Shown: positions 19,441 through 28,691, counted from the first letter of the stretch. The stretch is 64,000 nt of DNA from Halomonas llamarensis (GCF_023555005.1 NZ_JAMJPJ010000012.1:1-64000); one strand, 5' to 3'. Notes: generated by a model from the letters alone, not told the origin. Numbers and translations are program-made.

Positions 19441-20109
19441 ATGTTCGTGCTAACAAACGCCCAGCACCGCCGCTGCCTCTTCATGATGGTGGCGTTTCAT
19501 ATTGCTATTATTGCAGCAAGCAACTACTTGGTTCAGTTGCCGTTTACACTTTTTGGTTGGCATACCACCTGGGGAGCCTTCAGCTTTCCGTTTATATTTT
19601 TGGCCACTGATTTAACCGTACGACTGTTTGGTAAAGAGCCTGCCCGTGCGATCATCTTGCGCGTTATGCTTCCCGCGTTGATTATTTCATATGTGATTTC
19701 CGTGGTATTTCCCCGCGGCGAGTATGTGGGGTTAGCTGGGCTTGGTGAGTGGAACTTATTCGTTGCGCGCATTGCCGTTGCCAGCTTTTTGGCTTATGTG
19801 CTGGGTCAGCTATTAGACGTGCAAGTGTTTAATCGGCTGCGTCAGTGGGCCTGGTGGGTGGCACCGGTTTGCTCAACGGTCGTGGGGAACTTAGCTGATA
19901 CACTGGCGTTTTTCTCAGTGGCATTTTATCAAAGCCCTGATCCCTTCATGGCGGCAAACTGGTTAGAAATCGCGCTGGTGGATTATGTGATTAAAATAGC
20001 AATTAGCTTACTGTTTTTCTTGCCTTTATATGGTGTGTTATTGGCGTGGTTAACGCGCCGTTTGGTGGTTTGGACAGGGCGTCGTGACGCGGAACCTGGC
20101 GTTGCTTAA
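19441..20109 (+). CDS. yhhQ: Queuosine precursor transporter YhhQ
   Basis: An inner-membrane protein of 222 residues (COG1738/Vut_1 family) with about six transmembrane segments. Diagnostic blocks are SFPFIFLATDLTVRLFGKEPAR and CSTVVGNLADTLAFFSVAFY. YhhQ imports preQ0/preQ1 for tRNA queuosine synthesis. The leader upstream may be a preQ1 riboswitch. Confidence 0.92.
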   Translation: MFVLTNAQHRRCLFMMVAFHIAIIAASNYLVQLPFTLFGWHTTWGAFSFPFIFLATDLTVRLFGKEPARAIILRVMLPALIISYVISVVFPRGEYVGLAGLGEWNLFVARIAVASFLAYVLGQLLDVQVFNRLRQWAWWVAPVCSTVVGNLADTLAFFSVAFYQSPDPFMAANWLEIALVDYVIKIAISLLFFLPLYGVLLAWLTRRLVVWTGRRDAEPGVA

Positions 20110-20167
20110 TAGGACAGAATGCTCTGTAACGAATTAGGATTTTATCGCGAAGATGCCGGGAGTCTTT

Positions 20168-21004
20168 ATGCCTAACGCTTCATCCGTTGAACTGCACTAT
20201 CTTGATACAGGCCTTGTCGATATGGGCCCAGCCGAGGCGAGGGATGCTCTGCCATTGGTGGTTATTCACGGCTTGTTGGGGAGTGCGGATAACTGGCGCT
20301 CGCACCTAAAAGCGTGGCGGCCGTATCGCCGTGTGATTGCGGTGGATTTGCGCAATCACGGGCGCTCGCCACATGCAGAGGGAATGTCCTATACGGCAAT
20401 GAGCGCCGATGTGTTGGCGCTATTGGACCAGCTGGGTGTGGAAGAGACCCATATCCTCGGCCATTCCATGGGGGGTAAAGTAGCGATCAGCTTGGCGCGT
20501 TTAGCCCCTGAACGTGTTGCGTCGATGGTGGTGGCCGATATTGCGCCGGTGGCTTATCAGCATGGGCACGATGATGTGTTTGCCGCCTTGCGCGAAGTTG
20601 AGTGCGGCCAACCGAAAAATCGCCGTGACGCGGATACCTTGTTGGCAAGGCATGTTGACCATCGCCCTACACGGCTTTTCTTGGCCACCAACCTTCAGCG
20701 TCACGAGAGCGAAAAGGGTAACGTGTTGAAACTGCGTATTGGGTTGGACGTCATTATGGCAGGCTACGACGATGTCGTTGGTGAGCCAGCGGGTGATATG
20801 CCTTATGAGGGACCGACGTTGGTGCTGCGTGGCGCAGATTCCGTGTATGTCAGTGATGACATACTGCCCGAGCTGCGCAAAGTATTGCCACAAGCGCGAG
20901 TGGTAACGCTGAAAAACGCTGGCCATTGGCTTCATGCCGATCAACCTGAGGCATTTCAGAAAGCGGTTGAAGCGTTTTTGGCATCGCACCGGAAAGGCCT
21001 TTAA
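20168..21004 (+). CDS. ybfF: Alpha/beta-hydrolase, YbfF-like esterase
   Basis: A 278-residue alpha/beta-hydrolase. Oxyanion-hole region VIHGLLGSADNW, nucleophile serine in LGHSMGGKVA and catalytic histidine in NAGHWLHAD. YbfF hydrolyses short acyl esters and acyl-CoAs in vitro; its true role is not settled. I prefer the ATG at 20168, with GGGAG six bases upstream, over the in-frame ATG at 20153. Convergent with the nuclease gene, seven bases apart. Confidence 0.87.
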   Translation: MPNASSVELHYLDTGLVDMGPAEARDALPLVVIHGLLGSADNWRSHLKAWRPYRRVIAVDLRNHGRSPHAEGMSYTAMSADVLALLDQLGVEETHILGHSMGGKVAISLARLAPERVASMVVADIAPVAYQHGHDDVFAALREVECGQPKNRRDADTLLARHVDHRPTRLFLATNLQRHESEKGNVLKLRIGLDVIMAGYDDVVGEPAGDMPYEGPTLVLRGADSVYVSDDILPELRKVLPQARVVTLKNAGHWLHADQPEAFQKAVEAFLASHRKGL

Positions 21005-21011
21005 TCGGTGT

Positions 21012-22406
21012 TCATGCTGGCGCTGGAAGCGTCACAACTTCCAGCGCGTGTGACGCCGGGTCACGTAAAAATCGGTTAAGGATACGATAGGCATCCAAAT
21101 CGAAGACGGCGTTGGTTGTTGTCAACTCGGTGGCGGCGGCTTGACTGTTGGCTGTGCCTAAATAACGCCACTGGTTCACGACGTGATACGCGACCTGCCA
21201 ACGTTGCGGGTGGCACTCTTTAATCGCGATGCTACCCGGCCACGGCCATGCGCTGACCCGCAACTGCGCTAGGGCATTTTTCGCCCGCTTGGTATGCTCA
21301 TCCATTGGCTCTTGGCCGCAACACGCTCCACGGCACTTGCCAAGCTGATGAGCAAAGCAGCGCCCGCGTCTCTTCTCTAAGCCCAACACCTGGGGACACA
21401 GCTGTTCCTCTTCGGCGATGCGTCGCAGTGCGCTTTTGGCGTCGCGAGCCGAACGAAAAGGTCCATATAGGGTGCTGCTTACAAGCTCCATGGCGTTGGC
21501 GTCGAGTAAGCTGGGTTGGGTTGTCTCTTCCGGCCAGTGCCAGGCGGTAAGCCGCCGCTGTTTGCGCAATCGGCGATTCATAATCGGCATCAAGCTTTTG
21601 ACTAGCTGCGCTTCGCGTAGTTGAGCGCCGAGATCGCCTGCCGTTTCTTCCCACTCAATATGCTGAACTTGTTGAGCAAGGCGCATTTCTTTGTCGTCTT
21701 GGTGGTCGCGCTGAAAATGCCCCAGTACACGGCCACGCAGATTTATGCTTTTCCCCACGTAAAGGGGCAGCTGATTATGCCCGTAAAAGAGATAAACCCC
21801 GGGTGCTTTGGGCAGCTGTTCTAACAGTTCCGGGTCAAGATGGGCGGGCAGGCTACGATAGCGATTTTCCGTGGCGAGTAGCGCTTCCCATTGAGCGGCT
21901 GAGTGCTGCGCCTGCCAGGTTTGCCATAGCGACCACAGGGCTTCAACGTCATTCTCTGCGCGGTGGTGGTGAATGGCTGAAATATCGTGGCGAGCAAGCA
22001 ACGCTGGAAGATTGTGTTGGCGCTCTTGGGGTGCGATGCGTCGGGAAAGTCGCAAAGTGCATAACAGCGGCGAGCGGTAATTAACCCCGGCGCGCGTAAA
22101 TTCATTGCGTAAAAAGCCGAAATCAAAGCGTGCATTGTGGGCGACAAGCGGCGCGTCACCCAACCACTCGTAAAGCGAGTGCGCGATATCGGCAAAACGC
22201 GGGGCATCGCTGAGCATGGCGTCAGTGATCCCTGTGAGCTGGGTGATATTGAAGGGGACGCGTATGTCGGGGTAAATAAGACACGTCCACCGGTCGACGA
22301 TATCGCCATCAACCACTTTTAATGCCGCGATTTCAGTAATGCGGTCACGTGTTGCTCGCATGCCCGTGGTTTCGACATCGATAAAAATTAAGGTCGAGGA
22401 GGTCAT
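21012..22406 (-). CDS. DnaQ-like exonuclease fused to a UvrC-type GIY-YIG nuclease domain
   Basis: Two nuclease domains in one chain of 464 residues. Residues 1-180 are a DEDDh exonuclease (FIDVETTGM, then VAHNARFDFGFLRNEF, then HHHRAENDVEALW). Residues about 200-290 are a GIY-YIG domain (GVYLFYGHNQLPLYVGKSIN). A cysteine-rich block (GRCFAHQLGKCRGACCG) follows. E. coli Cho has only the GIY-YIG part. The role is probably DNA repair incision with end processing, by inference. The ATG at 22406 is chosen; an in-frame TTG at 22427 would overlap the upstream gene. Confidence 0.85.
   Translation of the reverse strand: MTSSTLIFIDVETTGMRATRDRITEIAALKVVDGDIVDRWTCLIYPDIRVPFNITQLTGITDAMLSDAPRFADIAHSLYEWLGDAPLVAHNARFDFGFLRNEFTRAGVNYRSPLLCTLRLSRRIAPQERQHNLPALLARHDISAIHHHRAENDVEALWSLWQTWQAQHSAAQWEALLATENRYRSLPAHLDPELLEQLPKAPGVYLFYGHNQLPLYVGKSINLRGRVLGHFQRDHQDDKEMRLAQQVQHIEWEETAGDLGAQLREAQLVKSLMPIMNRRLRKQRRLTAWHWPEETTQPSLLDANAMELVSSTLYGPFRSARDAKSALRRIAEEEQLCPQVLGLEKRRGRCFAHQLGKCRGACCGQEPMDEHTKRAKNALAQLRVSAWPWPGSIAIKECHPQRWQVAYHVVNQWRYLGTANSQAAATELTTTNAVFDLDAYRILNRFLRDPASHALEVVTLPAPA
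21020..21047. repeat. Perfect 10-bp inverted repeat at the convergent ybfF/nuclease gene ends
   Basis: GCGCTGGAAG (21020-21029) and CTTCCAGCGC (21038-21047) flank an eight-base loop. It lies inside the last codons of the nuclease gene and 16 bases past the ybfF stop. No U-run follows on either side, so any termination role is uncertain. Confidence 0.45.
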
Positions 22407-22407
22407 G

Positions 22408-23532
22408 TCAGCGTTCGTGCGGGTCAATGGCTAAATGTTCAACCTCTAAGGGTGCATCAGTAATACCGCGCTGGTATAAAAACGCTTCATAGGCACGGTA
22501 GCGGCGTGTATCTAATGCAGCGGGTCTTAGGGCAATACGCCGCAGCAAATCCTCCCAGGCGTTAGCGTTAATGCTGTTATCAAGTACTGGGTAAGCGGTG
22601 ATCAGTGTTTCCCAAGCGAGATTCGGGTTGTTGATCATCCAATTCGTTGCGTCCTCTAGTGCGATGACAACGCCCTCCCAGGTATCAGCGCGCTTATTTA
22701 GTGACTGGCTATTGGCCATAACGATCAGACCATCGTGGCGGGGGATTGATAGCGTTTCGTAAGAAATGACCTTAGCTTCCATGCCTTCGGTGGCCAGCTG
22801 GGCGGGAAGGGTATGGTAAAAGCCGTCAGATACCGCTTGAACTTTTTGTTCAGTAAGCGCTCGGGCCGCATCAAAATGCAAGCTTTCTGGGGGAAGTGCA
22901 TCTTCATCGGATTGGGTAATGACGTGGGGAACCAGCCCAGGGATAACCAGCTGTTCACCCTCTCGAGTGGTAAAACCAAAATGAAGTGTACCAAGTGCTT
23001 CTAAGTCATTCTGAGTAGGGGCGTTGCTTACGTGTTCTGCCGTCGTGATAACGGCGTTCAATGGGGTTTCAATCAGGGTGGCAATGCGAATCAGTGTTGC
23101 TCCTTGGTGTGCGCTCAAGTGAAGAAGGCTCTGGCGCCCTAGAGCGAGATCGACTTCTCCGGCCGCGAGTAATTTAGTTGGCAAGGAAGGGTCGCCTGGA
23201 GATTGCCATTGCACTTCCAAACCTTGGCGTCGAAAAAAACCACGCTCTTTAGCCAGTAAAATGGGAGCATGCTGAGGGCTTAAAAACCAATCTAACATGA
23301 CGTTGACGGTTTCAAGCGGGGGGGTCGCCAGCGGCTCCGGTGGCGCTATGACCGTAGTCGGGACGTCGCTGCCGCTTTCTTTAATATGCCAGAGCCTATC
23401 GGGTAGCTGCACATCCGAATTTAGCGAGATAGGCTCTTCAGCATGGGCCACAGCTGCTAGCGTAACAGACAGCGCAGCCATTAAGGGCAGTACATAAAAA
23501 GCGAATACGGTGCGCAAAAAGCATCGTAGCAT
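22408..23532 (-). CDS. NMT1/ThiY-type ABC transporter substrate-binding protein
   Basis: A periplasmic binding protein of 374 residues. A signal peptide (FAFYVLPLMAALSVTLAAVAHA) precedes an NMT1/THI5-like domain starting VNVMLDWFLSPQHAPILLAKERGFF and including AAGEVDLALGRQSLL. The family binds thiamine pyrimidine precursors, taurine or alkanesulfonates. The ligand here is unknown, and no permease or ATPase genes are adjacent, so it is an orphan. ATG at 23532 with AGGAG ten bases upstream is preferred to the longer frame. Confidence 0.82.
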   Translation of the reverse strand: MLRCFLRTVFAFYVLPLMAALSVTLAAVAHAEEPISLNSDVQLPDRLWHIKESGSDVPTTVIAPPEPLATPPLETVNVMLDWFLSPQHAPILLAKERGFFRRQGLEVQWQSPGDPSLPTKLLAAGEVDLALGRQSLLHLSAHQGATLIRIATLIETPLNAVITTAEHVSNAPTQNDLEALGTLHFGFTTREGEQLVIPGLVPHVITQSDEDALPPESLHFDAARALTEQKVQAVSDGFYHTLPAQLATEGMEAKVISYETLSIPRHDGLIVMANSQSLNKRADTWEGVVIALEDATNWMINNPNLAWETLITAYPVLDNSINANAWEDLLRRIALRPAALDTRRYRAYEAFLYQRGITDAPLEVEHLAIDPHER

Positions 23533-23682
23533 GAATAATACTCCTAGGATTATCGTATGAAGTGTATCCGGATCGCAAATAGGCTGGCTAGCTTCGTTAT
23601 CAACGTAATGTCTCAATATGCCTCAGTAAAATAGGTCCTGGCGTGCAATAATGGTGGAGTATTGAGGCTGAGATGGGGAATC

Positions 23683-25389
23683 ATGGACGCACTGTATACT
23701 TTCTTTTTGCTCGGCGGTTTGTTGATGACGCTGAGCATTTTAGCTAGCCGGTTATCGTCAATTATGGGCGTGCCGCTGTTATTGATTTTTTTAGGCTTAG
23801 GGATGCTTGCCGGGGAAGAAGGGGTTCTCGGCATCGAGTTCGATGACTACTCCATGGCTTTTGTCATCGGTCACCTCGCGTTGGCTATGATTCTTCTTGA
23901 TGGCGGTTTGCGCACGCGGCTAAAAACGTTCCGCGTAGGCTTCAAACCGGCGCTCACATTGGCCACATTTGGCGTGTTTCTCACCAGCGCGATTGTCGGG
24001 GTGATTGCGACATGGATGTTTGACCTGACCCTAGTGCAGGGGTTGCTGGTGGGAGCCATAGTGGGCTCTACTGACGCAGCGGCCGTTTTCTCCATGCTTA
24101 GCGGTCGCGGGGTGAATTTAAACGAACGCGTAGGCGCGACACTAGAAATCGAATCGGGCACCAACGACCCGATGGCAATTTTCCTCACCCTAATGTTGGT
24201 AGAGCTCCTAGTGGGCGAGATCGGCGGTTGGCAAGAAACACTGCTGTTTTTTCTTTCCCAGTTTGGTATTGGCCTTGCAGTAGGTATTGGCGGGGGCTGG
24301 GTCAGCGCTAAGCTGCTGCGTTGGCTAGATTTGGCGCCAGGGCTCTATTCCATGCTGGCGCTTGCTTTGGGGTTCAGCGTTTTTGGTCTGACAAGCGTGC
24401 TAGGGGGCAGCGGCTTTTTAGCCATCTACCTAGCTGGTTTGATGATTGGCAACCAACCAGGGCGGCATTTGAACTTTATTTTGCCGGTACACGATGGTTT
24501 GGCATGGCTTAGTCAAATTGGTTTGTTTTTGGTGCTAGGGCTTTTGGTAACCCCAAGCGAGCTATGGGACGTCGCGTTGCCAGCTTCAGTAGTCGCGCTG
24601 GCGCTAATTTTCTTAGCCCGCCCACTTGCGGTATTAATCACGATCAAGCCGTTTTTTAAGTTCCGCTGGCGTGAAACGCTCTTTATTGCCTGGGTTGGCT
24701 TACGTGGGGCTGTACCGATTGTGTTGGCGATTTTTCCCGTCATTGGCGGGGTGGAAAACGCCTCGCTTTATTTCAATATCGCCTTTGCTGTCGTGTTGAT
24801 GTCGCTTTTGATACAAGGTGGTTCGCTTGCTTGGATGGCGCGATGGATGCGGGTGGAAGTGCCTAAGGGAACGACCCCCAATCGCCGTGGCCCGCTTGGT
24901 ATTTTGCCTGAAAACGACTTTGAGATGTTCGTATACGTGGTGGAAAACCAGGATCTTGAGGATGTGCCGATTCGTCTTTTGCGCTTTCCGTCTGGTGCGC
25001 TGATTTCCGCCCTATTTCGTAACCATGTCATGCTGCATCCAAAAGGCAGTACGCGTTTAAAACTGGGTGATGTTATCTGTGTGATTGGTCGCACCGAAGA
25101 TTTGCCAGGGTTAAATCGCTTGTTCAACGGCGATGCTAAACTCAAGCGGGAACGCGCATTTTTTGGCACCTTTACCTTGGATGGCAGTGCGCGAATGCAG
25201 GATATCGCTCAGGCTTACGGCTTAACGCTGAGCCCGGGAGAGCAAGATATGACACTGGCGGAGTTTATCGCTTTGCGTGTGGGCGGCCACCCGGTCGTTG
25301 GGGATGACGTCGATTGGCACGGTATTCATTGGGTGGTAAGCGATATGGAAGGCGGTAAGATCACCCGTATCGGCCTGCGTCTGTATTAG
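23683..25389 (+). CDS. nhaP2: Potassium/proton antiporter (CPA1 family, NhaP2/CvrA-like)
   Basis: A 568-residue antiporter. The first 390 residues hold about 12 transmembrane segments with GSTDAAAVFSML and ESGTNDPMAIFLTL, the conserved CPA1 ion-binding blocks. A cytoplasmic TrkA_C domain (FPSGALISALFRNHVMLHPKG and a following D-V-I-C-V-I-G strand) and a C-terminal CorC-like domain follow. NhaP2 expels K+ in exchange for H+, which fits a salt-adapted cell. ATG at 23683 with GGGGA upstream is preferred to an in-frame TTG at 23662. Confidence 0.9.
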   Translation: MDALYTFFLLGGLLMTLSILASRLSSIMGVPLLLIFLGLGMLAGEEGVLGIEFDDYSMAFVIGHLALAMILLDGGLRTRLKTFRVGFKPALTLATFGVFLTSAIVGVIATWMFDLTLVQGLLVGAIVGSTDAAAVFSMLSGRGVNLNERVGATLEIESGTNDPMAIFLTLMLVELLVGEIGGWQETLLFFLSQFGIGLAVGIGGGWVSAKLLRWLDLAPGLYSMLALALGFSVFGLTSVLGGSGFLAIYLAGLMIGNQPGRHLNFILPVHDGLAWLSQIGLFLVLGLLVTPSELWDVALPASVVALALIFLARPLAVLITIKPFFKFRWRETLFIAWVGLRGAVPIVLAIFPVIGGVENASLYFNIAFAVVLMSLLIQGGSLAWMARWMRVEVPKGTTPNRRGPLGILPENDFEMFVYVVENQDLEDVPIRLLRFPSGALISALFRNHVMLHPKGSTRLKLGDVICVIGRTEDLPGLNRLFNGDAKLKRERAFFGTFTLDGSARMQDIAQAYGLTLSPGEQDMTLAEFIALRVGGHPVVGDDVDWHGIHWVVSDMEGGKITRIGLRLY

Positions 25390-25515
25390 CTTCAATAAGT
25401 TAGTTGGCAGCACTTCGATGCGAGGTAATACACGGGGTTTAGCAAGCCTTTAGGGGTTGGTGAATGACGTTGTGGTAATTTAGCTTTGCTGTTGATGTTT
25501 TATTTTAAATAATAA

Positions 25516-25543
25516 AAAAAGCCCTGTAAAAACAGGGCTTTTT
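25516..25543 (-). terminator. Intrinsic terminator of tRNA-Ser
   Basis: AAAAAGCCCTGT (25516-25527) pairs with ACAGGGCTTTTT (25532-25543). Read on the minus strand it lies 10 bases after the tRNA CCA end and is followed by a long U-run. Confidence 0.88.
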
Positions 25544-25552
25544 CATGAAGCT

Positions 25553-25643
25553 TGGCGGAGGGACAGGGATTCGAACCCTGGAAGGGCTATTAACCCTTGC
25601 CGGTTTTCAAGACCGGTGCATTCAACCGCTCTGCCATCCCTCC
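25553..25643 (-). tRNA. tRNA-Ser (anticodon UGA)
   Basis: On the minus strand the acceptor begins GGAGGGA and pairs with TCCCTCC before an encoded GCCA end. The anticodon loop CTTGAAA gives anticodon TGA. The T arm is CAGGGTTCGAATCCCTG. A long variable arm (GCAAGGGTTAATAGCCCTT) marks a class II tRNA, and the length of 91 nt fits tRNA-Ser. It has its own downstream terminator. Confidence 0.96.
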
Positions 25644-25717
25644 GACTTGGTTGCGTATATTACCAGCTTTCCCTTAGAAGTCAATGCTCTTAAGAGAAAA
25701 GTCGTCTATTAACAGCA

Positions 25718-26482
25718 CTAGCTGCCGAGCCGTTGAATGCCCACCCAGAGAAGGCGCAGTGCTAAAAGCGTTAATACCCATTTGAAAAGGGCATCAAACC
25801 GATACTCTGAAAGGTAGTGCAGCAAACGAACACCTATCCATGTACCGATAAAGCCAAAAGCGATCATAGCGGAGAGTAAGCCGAGCCAGTCGTGAAAGGC
25901 AAAGCCAGCCAAGCCAAAGATGAACACTTTTGTTAGGTGCTGTATTGACATACAAGCGGAAAACGTCGCTATTTTGTTTAATCGGTTGGCTTGGCCTTGC
26001 TTGATAAACGCGGAAACCATCGGTCCGCTAGCGCCAACAAAACTGGATAATAACGTGGTAATAGCGCCTGCTATGACGGTGCCGACGGCGCCTAAAGCAT
26101 GTTTGGGTAGCGGTGGCCCCCAGCAGGAGTAAAGCACAAAGGCAGCAATACAAAATTCAAGCATACCAGCGGGCAAGCGTATGATTAGCCAAATAGCGGT
26201 CAAGGTTCCAAGCACGGCGCCGGGTAGAAAAGCCGCGATGGTTCGGCGATCAATATGCTGCCAAGTTAAAGCTGTTCGACCTACATTAGAGCCAAGCTGC
26301 ACCATACCATGAATAGGAATAATAGCCGCTGATGGCATTACCTGAGCCATCGCCATGATCATCAAAAGCCCACCCCCCACGCCAATAGCAGCGGTGAAAG
26401 CCGACGTAAGCGCGGAGATAATGATCAGTAATGCATTAATACCGCCTGAAAGCGGGGAAAGTGTCTCAAGCAGAATGGTCAT
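25718..26482 (-). CDS. TauE/SafE-family membrane permease
   Basis: A membrane protein of about 254 residues with roughly eight hydrophobic segments. Both halves carry the family's glycine-rich starts (FTAAIGVGGGLLMIMAM, then LLSSFVGASGPMVSAFI). The family exports sulfite, sulfoacetate or related anions. The substrate here is unknown. ATG at 26482 is chosen; TTG at 26494 is also possible. In the gap to yccA the minus strand carries a short open peptide ending at about 26510 that I cannot assign. Confidence 0.85.
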   Translation of the reverse strand: MTILLETLSPLSGGINALLIIISALTSAFTAAIGVGGGLLMIMAMAQVMPSAAIIPIHGMVQLGSNVGRTALTWQHIDRRTIAAFLPGAVLGTLTAIWLIIRLPAGMLEFCIAAFVLYSCWGPPLPKHALGAVGTVIAGAITTLLSSFVGASGPMVSAFIKQGQANRLNKIATFSACMSIQHLTKVFIFGLAGFAFHDWLGLLSAMIAFGFIGTWIGVRLLHYLSEYRFDALFKWVLTLLALRLLWVGIQRLGS

Positions 26483-26762
26483 TGGCGCAGCCAAACGGAA
26501 AGGACTAGGCTGCTATACATAGGTGGTTAGTAGCGGCTTGCAAGGCCAACGGGGTGTAGCCTTGTTTAGTGAGTATGTCAGCTCTTTCGCGTTCATAATC
26601 AATCCAATTAGTGGGTTAGAGAGTGGGTCACGACTTCCATTCTTGGTACAAGCATAGCGCAGGTGAAATTAGCTTGCATGCAATGGTGAGGCTTGCGTTG
26701 GGAACTTGAGAGCGGCATGCTTGTCAGCTGTTGTTAACGCGTTTTTATAGGGAGCAAGTCGC

Positions 26763-27452
26763 ATGGCTTACAACGACTCACGTGTTTCGCGTTCAGCGCC
26801 TGCTGAACAAAGTGGTTATTCCAATAGCATCAACACAAACAAAGTGTTGCGCAACACCTATGCCTTGCTTGCCATGACCCTGCTGTTCTCAGCAGTAACG
26901 GCTGGTGGAGCAATGGCGCTGGGCATTGAGCGCATGAACATATTTGTGTTCTTTATCGGCGCTTACGGTCTCATGTTTTTAGTGCATAAAACGGCGAATT
27001 CAGCAATGGGGTTGCTTGCGACGTTCGCGTTCACCGGTTTTATGGGATTTACCTTAGGCCCGATTCTATCTGCCTATCTCGCCCTGCCTAATGGTGCTTC
27101 GCTGATCATGACGGCATTAGCGATGACAGGTGTGACCTTTTTTGGCCTTTCGGCGGTGGCTTTGGTCACTAAGAAAGATTTTGGTTTCCTGGCCAATTTC
27201 CTCGTCGCAGGCGCAATTGTGCTAATTCTGGCCATGGTTGCTGGCTTGATCTTTAATATTGCGGCGCTGTCACTAATGGTGTCGGCTGGCTTTGTGCTGT
27301 TTGCCTCTGCCGCCATTTTGTACCAAACAAGCGAAATCATTCATCGCGCGGGCGAAACCAACTATATCTTGGCCACCATTACGTTATATGTCTCTATCTA
27401 TAACCTGTTTATCAGCTTGCTTTCATTGCTAGGTATCATGAGTAGCGACTAA
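26763..27452 (+). CDS. yccA: Bax inhibitor-1 family membrane protein YccA
   Basis: A seven-helix BI-1/YccA family protein of 229 residues with blocks NKVLRNTYALLAMTLLFSA, FTGFMGFTLGPILSAY and a C-terminal NYILATITLYVSIYNLFISL. In E. coli YccA modulates FtsH proteolysis. It precedes tusDCB, as in pseudomonads. GGGAGC lies nine bases before the ATG. Confidence 0.92.
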   Translation: MAYNDSRVSRSAPAEQSGYSNSINTNKVLRNTYALLAMTLLFSAVTAGGAMALGIERMNIFVFFIGAYGLMFLVHKTANSAMGLLATFAFTGFMGFTLGPILSAYLALPNGASLIMTALAMTGVTFFGLSAVALVTKKDFGFLANFLVAGAIVLILAMVAGLIFNIAALSLMVSAGFVLFASAAILYQTSEIIHRAGETNYILATITLYVSIYNLFISLLSLLGIMSSD

Positions 27453-27481
27453 TATATATAAGTTAGCAAGTTGAAGCTTGG

Positions 27482-27507
27482 CAAGCCCTATCGAAAGGTA
27501 GGGCTTG
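27482..27507 (+). terminator. Hairpin with GAAA tetraloop between yccA and tusD
   Basis: CAAGCCCTATC pairs with GGTAGGGCTTG (one T-G wobble) around GAAA. TCTTGTTTT follows. It is probably a terminator for yccA, with the T-tract slightly interrupted. Confidence 0.65.
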
Positions 27508-27532
27508 TCTTGTTTTAAAAGGAGAGAGCAGT

Positions 27533-27925
27533 ATGCGATATGCACTGCTAGTCATGGGAGCGCCTTATGTCAGCCAGGCGCCGCATTCGGCGCTGCGATT
27601 TGCACATGCAGTGATCGGTCAGGGGTATGATCTTGAGAGTGTTTTTTTCTACCATGAAGGGGTACACAACGCTTCATCCCTGGTTACGCCTGCCCAAGGT
27701 ACCACATGCCTGCGCAGTGCCTGGAAAGCCTTGCATCAGCAATACAACGTTAACCTGGACGTGTGTATCGCTGCGGCACTACGGCGAGGTTTGGTTGACT
27801 TGGCAGAAGCTAATCGCCATGGATACTCAGCCTATAACGTTGAGCCTCCCTTCGAGCTAACAGGTCTTGGGCAGCTCATTGCGCTCCAGCAGCGTTGTGA
27901 TCGTTTAATAACATTTGCCCCTTAG
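27533..27925 (+). CDS. tusD: Sulfurtransferase complex subunit TusD
   Basis: Part of the TusBCD relay that passes persulfide sulfur toward MnmA for 2-thiolation of tRNA uridine 34. 130 residues, DsrE fold. The active cysteine is C78 in NLDVCIAAALRRG, the same position as in E. coli. AGGAGAGAG lies upstream. It is the first gene of tusD-tusC-tusB. No tusE is seen in the window. Confidence 0.93.
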   Translation: MRYALLVMGAPYVSQAPHSALRFAHAVIGQGYDLESVFFYHEGVHNASSLVTPAQGTTCLRSAWKALHQQYNVNLDVCIAAALRRGLVDLAEANRHGYSAYNVEPPFELTGLGQLIALQQRCDRLITFAP

Positions 27926-27937
27926 TGGAAACGAGCC

Positions 27938-28303
27938 ATGAGCCAAAAAGATACGTTACTGGTCGTCATTAGGCAGGCACCGCAAAGCGGGCACTGGCTA
28001 CAGGAAGCATTAGATGCCGCCATGGTAGGCGCCGCATTTGGTAAAACAGTCAGTCTTTTATTCATGGGCCAGGGGGTTTTGGCATTACTGCCAGGTCAGG
28101 CGCAAGAGCCTGGGTCAGAAAAACCACGACTTCCAACACAGGAAACGTTGGCTATGTACGATATCCAGCACTTATGCGTAGCGGCAAACGATCTTCATGC
28201 AATTAGCGTGAAAGCCGATGATCTAGTAAAAGGAATAACGCTGCTAGATGAGGAACAAATGCTTGACTGTTTTGCCGATGCCGCAAATGTTCTTAATTTT
28301 TAA
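27938..28303 (+). CDS. tusC: Sulfurtransferase complex subunit TusC
   Basis: A DsrF-like protein of 121 residues, 12 bases after tusD. Blocks VVIRQAPQSGHWLQEALDAA and VSLLFMGQGVLALLPGQ match TusC. The C-terminal LLDEEQMLDCFADAANVLNF is typical. It is structural, without a catalytic cysteine of its own assigned. Confidence 0.88.
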   Translation: MSQKDTLLVVIRQAPQSGHWLQEALDAAMVGAAFGKTVSLLFMGQGVLALLPGQAQEPGSEKPRLPTQETLAMYDIQHLCVAANDLHAISVKADDLVKGITLLDEEQMLDCFADAANVLNF

Positions 28304-28314
28304 GGGGAGTCCAG

Positions 28315-28602
28315 GTGCTGTTACACATCGTTAACCGGGCGCCGCAGTTTGGCGAGGCGGCCTCTCAGGCACTGCGTGTGATGGGGCCAGAAGATAAACT
28401 TGTGCTGATTGAAGACGCGGTCATCGCAGTGTTAGATCAAGCATGGCAGGGGTGGACATTAGCCGCTGAGCGAATTTTTGTCATGGAAGAAGACCTGGAG
28501 GCGCGCGGGTTATTAGCCTTGGTTGCACCGGAGCAGAGAGTGAATGTGAATACCTTCGTGAAGTTATCGGCATGCTGCCAACAAGCCATTTCATGGCATT
28601 GA
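28315..28602 (+). CDS. tusB: Sulfurtransferase complex subunit TusB
   Basis: A DsrH-like protein of 95 residues, beginning LLHIVNRAPQFG and containing LVLIEDAVIAVL, both typical of TusB. The start codon is GTG, with AAGGGGAG seven bases upstream and 11 bases after tusC. Confidence 0.86.
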   Translation: MLLHIVNRAPQFGEAASQALRVMGPEDKLVLIEDAVIAVLDQAWQGWTLAAERIFVMEEDLEARGLLALVAPEQRVNVNTFVKLSACCQQAISWH

Positions 28603-28691
28603 AAAATATACCGTTAACTTTATTTTACAAACAGCATAGTTAAACTTAGTTTGTCAAAAAACTATATGGGACTCATTTCACTTTAATATAA

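Noticed and set aside
25553..25643. tRNA-Ser as an attachment site for an island
   Set aside because: No integrase adjoins it and I see no direct repeat of its 3' end nearby.
26508..26610. Short minus-strand peptide in the gap before yccA that reads like the end of a protein
   Set aside because: About 34 codons after a stop, with no start codon, ribosome-binding site or recognisable family; could be a relic but cannot be supported.
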